The notes under the pieces were generated by a model, which ran no database searches, was not told where the DNA came from, and saw nothing but the letters and a program-made list of their open reading frames with translations. Positions 58,621-64,000 of a DNA stretch of 64,000 nt are shown here, piece after piece. A program made the translations under genes and the position numbers. Position 1 is the first letter of the stretch; each line of letters opens with the position of its first letter. Source of the DNA: an uncultured Oscillospiraceae bacterium (lineage in GTDB: Bacteria > Bacillota > Clostridia > Oscillospirales > Oscillospiraceae); the NCBI GenBank assembly GCA_934569225.1, contig CAKTKC010000001.1, forward strand, positions 124,001-188,000, in the 5' to 3' direction.

Positions 58621-60429
58621 ATGAAAGACAAAATAAAGCCAAAATATAACGCCGCCCAGAACGTGGGGTGGATGGTGAAGATCGCATGGAAGGTCAGAAA
58701 ACGGGTGCTGTTTATCTGCGTCGCCATGGCGGCGCTGGAAGTGCTGTACAACCTGACGCAGCTGTACGTTGCGCCGGAGATATTAAGCTGCGTAGAGCGC
58801 CATGCCCCCGTGGGGGAGCTGCTGGGCACCATCGGACTGTTCACGCTGGCGCTGTTTCTGACCATGGGGCTGAGGGAGTATTTCAGAGAGATCGCCATGT
58901 ACCCCCGTGTGGATGTGCGTTCCAGCATCGTCGGCATGATCGCCAGAAAATGCAACATGACCTCCTTCTCCAATACGCTGGATGTGAAGTTCATCAAGCT
59001 CAAGGAAAAGGCGCACAAAAGCACACAGAGCAACAGGGAAGCGACGGAAAACATCTGGGAGACCCTGACCAGGCTGCTTCAGAACGTGGGCGGTTTTCTG
59101 GTGTACCTTGCCATCCTGTCCAGCCTGAACTGGGTGCTGCTGGTGGTGATCGCCGCGACCTGCGTGGTGGGATTTCTGGTGTCCCGGTATTCCAGCAACT
59201 GGATTTTCCGGCACCGGGATGAGGAAGAGACGTTTTACGCGAAGAAGTCCTACATCCGGAAAAAAGCGGAATCCGTGGAGCTGGCGAAGGATATCCGGAT
59301 TTTCGGTCTGCAAAACTGGCTGAACGAACTGCTTGACCGCATTCACAACGTATATCTGGACTTCCGGCTTCGCTGCGAGAAGATCAAGCTGCTGGCGGAT
59401 GTCACCGAAGCGCTGCTCACCATGGCGCGAAACGGCATTGCCTATGCGTACCTTCTCCATCTGGCGCTTCGGGATTCTCTGAGTGTGCCGGAGTTTATCC
59501 TGTATTTTACCGCGGTGTCCACCTTCACCACATGGGTCATGGGCATTTTGCAGGCGGCGGAGAAGCTGCATGAGGAAAGCCTCGATCTTTCTCAGGTGCG
59601 GGAATTTCTGGAATACCCGGAACCCTTCCGGTTTGAGGAAGGCGCGGCGGTTCCCAAGGCGGACGCCTACGAACTGAAGCTGGAGCATGTGTTCTTCCGC
59701 TACCCCGGCGCGGAGGAGGATACCATCCACGATCTCGACCTGACGGTTCGCCCCGGAGAAAAGCTGGCCATCGTGGGACTGAACGGCGCGGGCAAGACCA
59801 CCCTTGTAAAGCTTTTGTGCGGCCTGTTCGACCCCACCGAGGGGCGGGTGCTGCTGAACGGCGTGGACGTAAGGGACTTTAACCGTCGGGAATACTACGG
59901 GCTGTTCAGCGCCGTATTTCAGGAGTTCTCCATTCTGGACGTGACGGTGGCGGAAAACATTGCCCAGACCAATGAGGACATTGACACCAAAAAGCTTTGG
60001 GACTGCATCGAAAAGGCGGGCTTGACGGAGACCATTCAGAAGCTGCCAAAAGGGCTGGACACCCACGTGGGCAGGGAGGTCTATCTGGACGGTGTGCTGT
60101 TCTCCGGCGGCCAGACCCAGCGGCTGATGCTGGCGCGGGCGCTGTACAAGGACGGCGCCATCCTGCTGCTGGACGAACCCACCGCCGCCCTCGACCCTCT
60201 GGCGGAAAACGACATCTATCAGAAGTACAGGGATATGACGGCGGGGAAGACCTCTCTGTTCATCTCCCACCGGCTGGCGTCCACGCGGTTCTGTGACCGC
60301 ATCATCTTCGTGGCGGACGGCCACATCACCGAGGAAGGCACCCACGATCAGCTGCTGGCCCGGGGCGGGGCATATGCCAAGCTCTTTGAAGTCCAGAGCC
60401 GCTATTATCAGGAAGGGAAGGCGTTCTGA
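58621..60429 (+). CDS. ABC exporter half-transporter (fused permease-ATPase)
   Basis: A 602-residue type IV ABC half-transporter: membrane domain about 25-330 and ATPase about 350-595. Walker A is GLNGAGKTT, the signature is FSGGQTQRLMLARAL (usual LSGGQ), Walker B is ILLLDEPTAALDP, and the switch His is in FISHRLAS. GAGGTG precedes the ATG. It ends two bases before a second half-transporter gene, so the two likely form a heterodimer. Lipid, peptide or drug export are all possible. Confidence 0.93.
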   Translation: MKDKIKPKYNAAQNVGWMVKIAWKVRKRVLFICVAMAALEVLYNLTQLYVAPEILSCVERHAPVGELLGTIGLFTLALFLTMGLREYFREIAMYPRVDVRSSIVGMIARKCNMTSFSNTLDVKFIKLKEKAHKSTQSNREATENIWETLTRLLQNVGGFLVYLAILSSLNWVLLVVIAATCVVGFLVSRYSSNWIFRHRDEEETFYAKKSYIRKKAESVELAKDIRIFGLQNWLNELLDRIHNVYLDFRLRCEKIKLLADVTEALLTMARNGIAYAYLLHLALRDSLSVPEFILYFTAVSTFTTWVMGILQAAEKLHEESLDLSQVREFLEYPEPFRFEEGAAVPKADAYELKLEHVFFRYPGAEEDTIHDLDLTVRPGEKLAIVGLNGAGKTTLVKLLCGLFDPTEGRVLLNGVDVRDFNRREYYGLFSAVFQEFSILDVTVAENIAQTNEDIDTKKLWDCIEKAGLTETIQKLPKGLDTHVGREVYLDGVLFSGGQTQRLMLARALYKDGAILLLDEPTAALDPLAENDIYQKYRDMTAGKTSLFISHRLASTRFCDRIIFVADGHITEEGTHDQLLARGGAYAKLFEVQSRYYQEGKAF

Positions 60430-60431
60430 TT

Positions 60432-62324
60432 ATGAAAAAGAAAATGAGTCTCAGGCACGCTCTGTCCGTTCATTTCCGGGCGGCAAAGGCGCTGCACGGA
60501 GTCAGCCGCAGATTTTTCCCGGCGGCGACGCTGTATACCGTCGTGGGCGCAATTCTGCCCTATGTGACGGTGTTTTTCTCCGCCCAGATCCTGAAGGAGC
60601 TGGCGCTGCTCCGCAGGCCGGATGTGCTTCGGAATTGGGTCATCGCCGGGGTACTGTGTACCGGACTGTGCGCCGTTGCGAAGGCGGTGCTGTTCCAGCG
60701 GACGGAGACCCTGCTGGATGACCTCTATGGCAGAAAAGGGGTCCTGTTCTGCCGGAAATTCTTCTCCATGGACTATGTGGACGTGGACAAACAGGAGACC
60801 CACGATCTGCGGACGCAGATCGACCAGAATGAGAACTGGTCAAGCTTCGGCCTGATGCGGGTTCCGTCGATTTACCAGCGCACGATGAAAAGCATCATCG
60901 GCATTTTGAGCGGCATTGCGCTGACGGTTACCCTGTTTACCTCCCCGGTGCCGGAAACCGCCGGGTGGCTGACCGTTCTGAACAATCCCGTGTTCATCCT
61001 GATTCTGGCAGGCGTTATGATCTTTATCAGCATTCTGGCGGGGAAATTTGAGGAAAAGTCCACCTCCTACTGGAGCAGCGCGGCGGAGAAAGCGACTTTG
61101 AGTAACCGCGTATTCTCATTCTTCGGTTTTATCGGCGAACACAAGGGACGGGGCGCGGATATCCGGATGTACAATCAGCAGAATCTGGTGTCGGCATACT
61201 GGGACGGTAATGTGGCCTTTGGCGCAAAAGGCGTGTTCGGGGGGCTTGCGCTTGGCCCGATCGGCACCTATTCTGCCCTTGGTACAGGAATTGTGGCGCT
61301 GATCACCGGCTTCGTCTACGTGTTCACCTGCCTGAAAGCCTGGGGCGGCGCGTTTGACGTGGGCAGCGTGACCCAGTATGTGGGCGCGGCCACCGCCATG
61401 GCGGGCAGCATTTTCGAGCTGACTGCGCAACTCGGTAACCTGAAAACCAACGCGGGTTATCTGGACACCACTTTCCGGTTTCTGGATATCCCCAATTCCA
61501 TGTATCAGGGCAGCCTGACCACGGAGAAGCGCGCCGACCGGCAGTATGAGGTGGAATTCCGCAATGTATCCTTCCGCTACCCCGGCCGGGAGGACTGGGC
61601 GCTGAAAAATGTGTCCATGAAGTTCAAGGTTGGCAAGCGGCTGGCAATCGTTGGCGAAAACGGCAGCGGCAAGACCACCTTTATTAAGCTTTTGTGCCGC
61701 CTGTACGACCCGCAGGAGGGAGAAATTCTCCTGAACGGCATCGACATCCGCAAGTATAACTATCAGGACTATATGCAGATTTTCTCCGTGGTGTTTCAGG
61801 ACTTCCAGCTTCTGTCCCAGCCGCTGGGAGAAAACGTGGCGGGCAGCGCCAAGTACGACCGGGCGCGGGCGAGGAAAGCCCTTATGGACGCGGGCTTCGG
61901 CGACCGGCTGGCGGCCATGCCCAAGGGGCTGGACACCATGCTTTACAAGGATTTTGCCGAGGACGGCGTGGAGGTTTCCGGCGGCGAGGCGCAGAAGATC
62001 GCCATTGCCCGGGCGCTTTACAAGGACGCGCCCTTCATCATTCTGGACGAACCCACCGCCGCCCTTGACCCCATTGCCGAGGCGGAGATCTACGAGAAGT
62101 TCAACGCCATTTCCGGCGACCGCACGGCCATCTACATCAGCCACCGGCTGTCGTCCTGCCGGTTCTGCGACGAAATCGCCGTGTTCAGCGACGGCCAGGT
62201 GATCCAGCAGGGGACACATCAGGCGCTTCTGGCGCAGGAGTCAGGGAAATATGCCGAACTTTGGCACGCCCAAGCGCAGTATTACACCAAGCAGACCCCG
62301 GATACTGACGGCACGGAGAATTGA
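60432..62324 (+). CDS. ABC exporter half-transporter (partner)
   Basis: A 630-residue half-transporter: membrane domain about 30-350 and ATPase about 375-615, with Walker A GENGSGKTT, signature VSGGEAQKIAIARAL, Walker B FIILDEPTAALDP and switch His in YISHRLSS. Unlike its partner it has a long cytoplasmic insertion near 200-250 (AEKATLSNRVFSFFGFIGEHKGRGADIRMYN). It follows by two bases, so assembly as a heterodimer is likely. The nearest regulators are the LytTR/GHKL pair upstream. Confidence 0.93.
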   Translation: MKKKMSLRHALSVHFRAAKALHGVSRRFFPAATLYTVVGAILPYVTVFFSAQILKELALLRRPDVLRNWVIAGVLCTGLCAVAKAVLFQRTETLLDDLYGRKGVLFCRKFFSMDYVDVDKQETHDLRTQIDQNENWSSFGLMRVPSIYQRTMKSIIGILSGIALTVTLFTSPVPETAGWLTVLNNPVFILILAGVMIFISILAGKFEEKSTSYWSSAAEKATLSNRVFSFFGFIGEHKGRGADIRMYNQQNLVSAYWDGNVAFGAKGVFGGLALGPIGTYSALGTGIVALITGFVYVFTCLKAWGGAFDVGSVTQYVGAATAMAGSIFELTAQLGNLKTNAGYLDTTFRFLDIPNSMYQGSLTTEKRADRQYEVEFRNVSFRYPGREDWALKNVSMKFKVGKRLAIVGENGSGKTTFIKLLCRLYDPQEGEILLNGIDIRKYNYQDYMQIFSVVFQDFQLLSQPLGENVAGSAKYDRARARKALMDAGFGDRLAAMPKGLDTMLYKDFAEDGVEVSGGEAQKIAIARALYKDAPFIILDEPTAALDPIAEAEIYEKFNAISGDRTAIYISHRLSSCRFCDEIAVFSDGQVIQQGTHQALLAQESGKYAELWHAQAQYYTKQTPDTDGTEN

Positions 62325-62395
62325 CAGATTTGCCAAAAAGGAAACAAGACGTTTATGCTTTTGGGAGATTTTAAGCGTCACTTCCCGGGCAGGCG

Positions 62396-62424
62396 TTGCA
62401 AAAATGAAGGACATGGTGTAGAAT
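62396..62424 (+). promoter_or_regulatory. Possible promoter upstream of glpK
   Basis: TTGCAA (62396-62401), 17-base spacer, TAGAAT (62419-62424). A transcript from here would run straight into the hairpin at 62448-62472, so a leader attenuator for glpK is possible. Confidence 0.5.
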
Positions 62425-62447
62425 AACCGGATAGACAAACGATTCTG

Positions 62448-62472
62448 AAAGGCGGGCGTCAGCCCGCCTTTT
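62448..62472 (+). terminator. Hairpin terminator
   Basis: A 10-bp stem (AAAGGCGGGC / GCCCGCCTTT) with a four-base loop and TTTTC. It may end the ABC transcript or act as a leader terminator before glpK. Confidence 0.8.
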
Positions 62473-62479
62473 CATCTAC

Positions 62480-64000
<1,521 letters not shown>

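Overview
The window looks like a chromosomal segment of a GC-rich, anaerobic gut-type Firmicute, most likely an Oscillospiraceae/Ruminococcaceae-like clostridium. This is inferred from AGGAGG ribosome-binding sites, sigma-A TTGACA/TATAAT promoters, an ECF-type RibU under an FMN riboswitch, SdpR/SdpI, FtsEX with M23 hydrolases, LytTR/GHKL regulation, a glycyl-radical enzyme and numerous glycoside hydrolases. No phage, plasmid, CRISPR or rRNA genes were seen. The species cannot be named from the sequence alone.

Region 1 (1-28.7 kb) is a carbohydrate-use region. Two AraC regulators and a rhamnose-mutarotase gene precede a long co-directional operon (2137-16666). It encodes an ABC sugar importer without an ATPase, a NagB-like protein, an Ldh2-family dehydrogenase, a KDPG-aldolase-like protein, an aldo/keto reductase, a glycerate kinase, a divergent enolase paralogue, an aldehyde dehydrogenase, a PfkB kinase, a fucose/arabinose-isomerase-like protein and a class II aldolase. 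The set can be read as isomerase-kinase-aldolase followed by aldehyde oxidation and glycerate phosphorylation, or as an Entner-Doudoroff-like route in which the enolase paralogue dehydrates a sugar acid. Both readings are inferences and I cannot assign the substrate. An AEC carrier, GalM, VOC protein, SDR and GH2 follow, then YesL/DUF624, a GH4 galactosidase-like enzyme, an unassigned glycyl-radical enzyme with its activase, and a GH43.

Region 2 (28.7-38.4 kb, mostly minus strand) holds greA-lysS, with a LysRS that carries an extra C-terminal tRNA-binding domain. It also holds an autoregulated sdpR-sdpI-yhfC operon, a PPC/nitroreductase/GNAT cluster, ribU with its FMN riboswitch, a DUF4830 protein and an RsuA-type pseudouridine synthase.

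Region 3 (38.4-64 kb, plus strand) is mostly housekeeping: a CdaR-like regulator, ftsE-ftsX with two tandem M23 murein hydrolases and a CtpA-type protease, proBAC, an Fe-S aldo/keto reductase, a histidine phosphatase, topoisomerase IV-like parE-parC, a YitT protein, and a lipoprotein whose transglutaminase-like core has lost its Cys and His. It ends with tRNA-Gly(GCC), a soluble-kinase two-component system beside two ABC exporters, and the start of glpK.

Four copies of an interspersed, nearly palindromic element of about 160 bp (one enlarged to 218 bp) lie between genes at 14178, 44088, 48396 and 62480. Their inner arms differ between copies but stay complementary, and two copies supply the stop codon of the gene before them. 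With the altered enolase operon and the glycyl-radical enzyme, this is the least ordinary content of the window.
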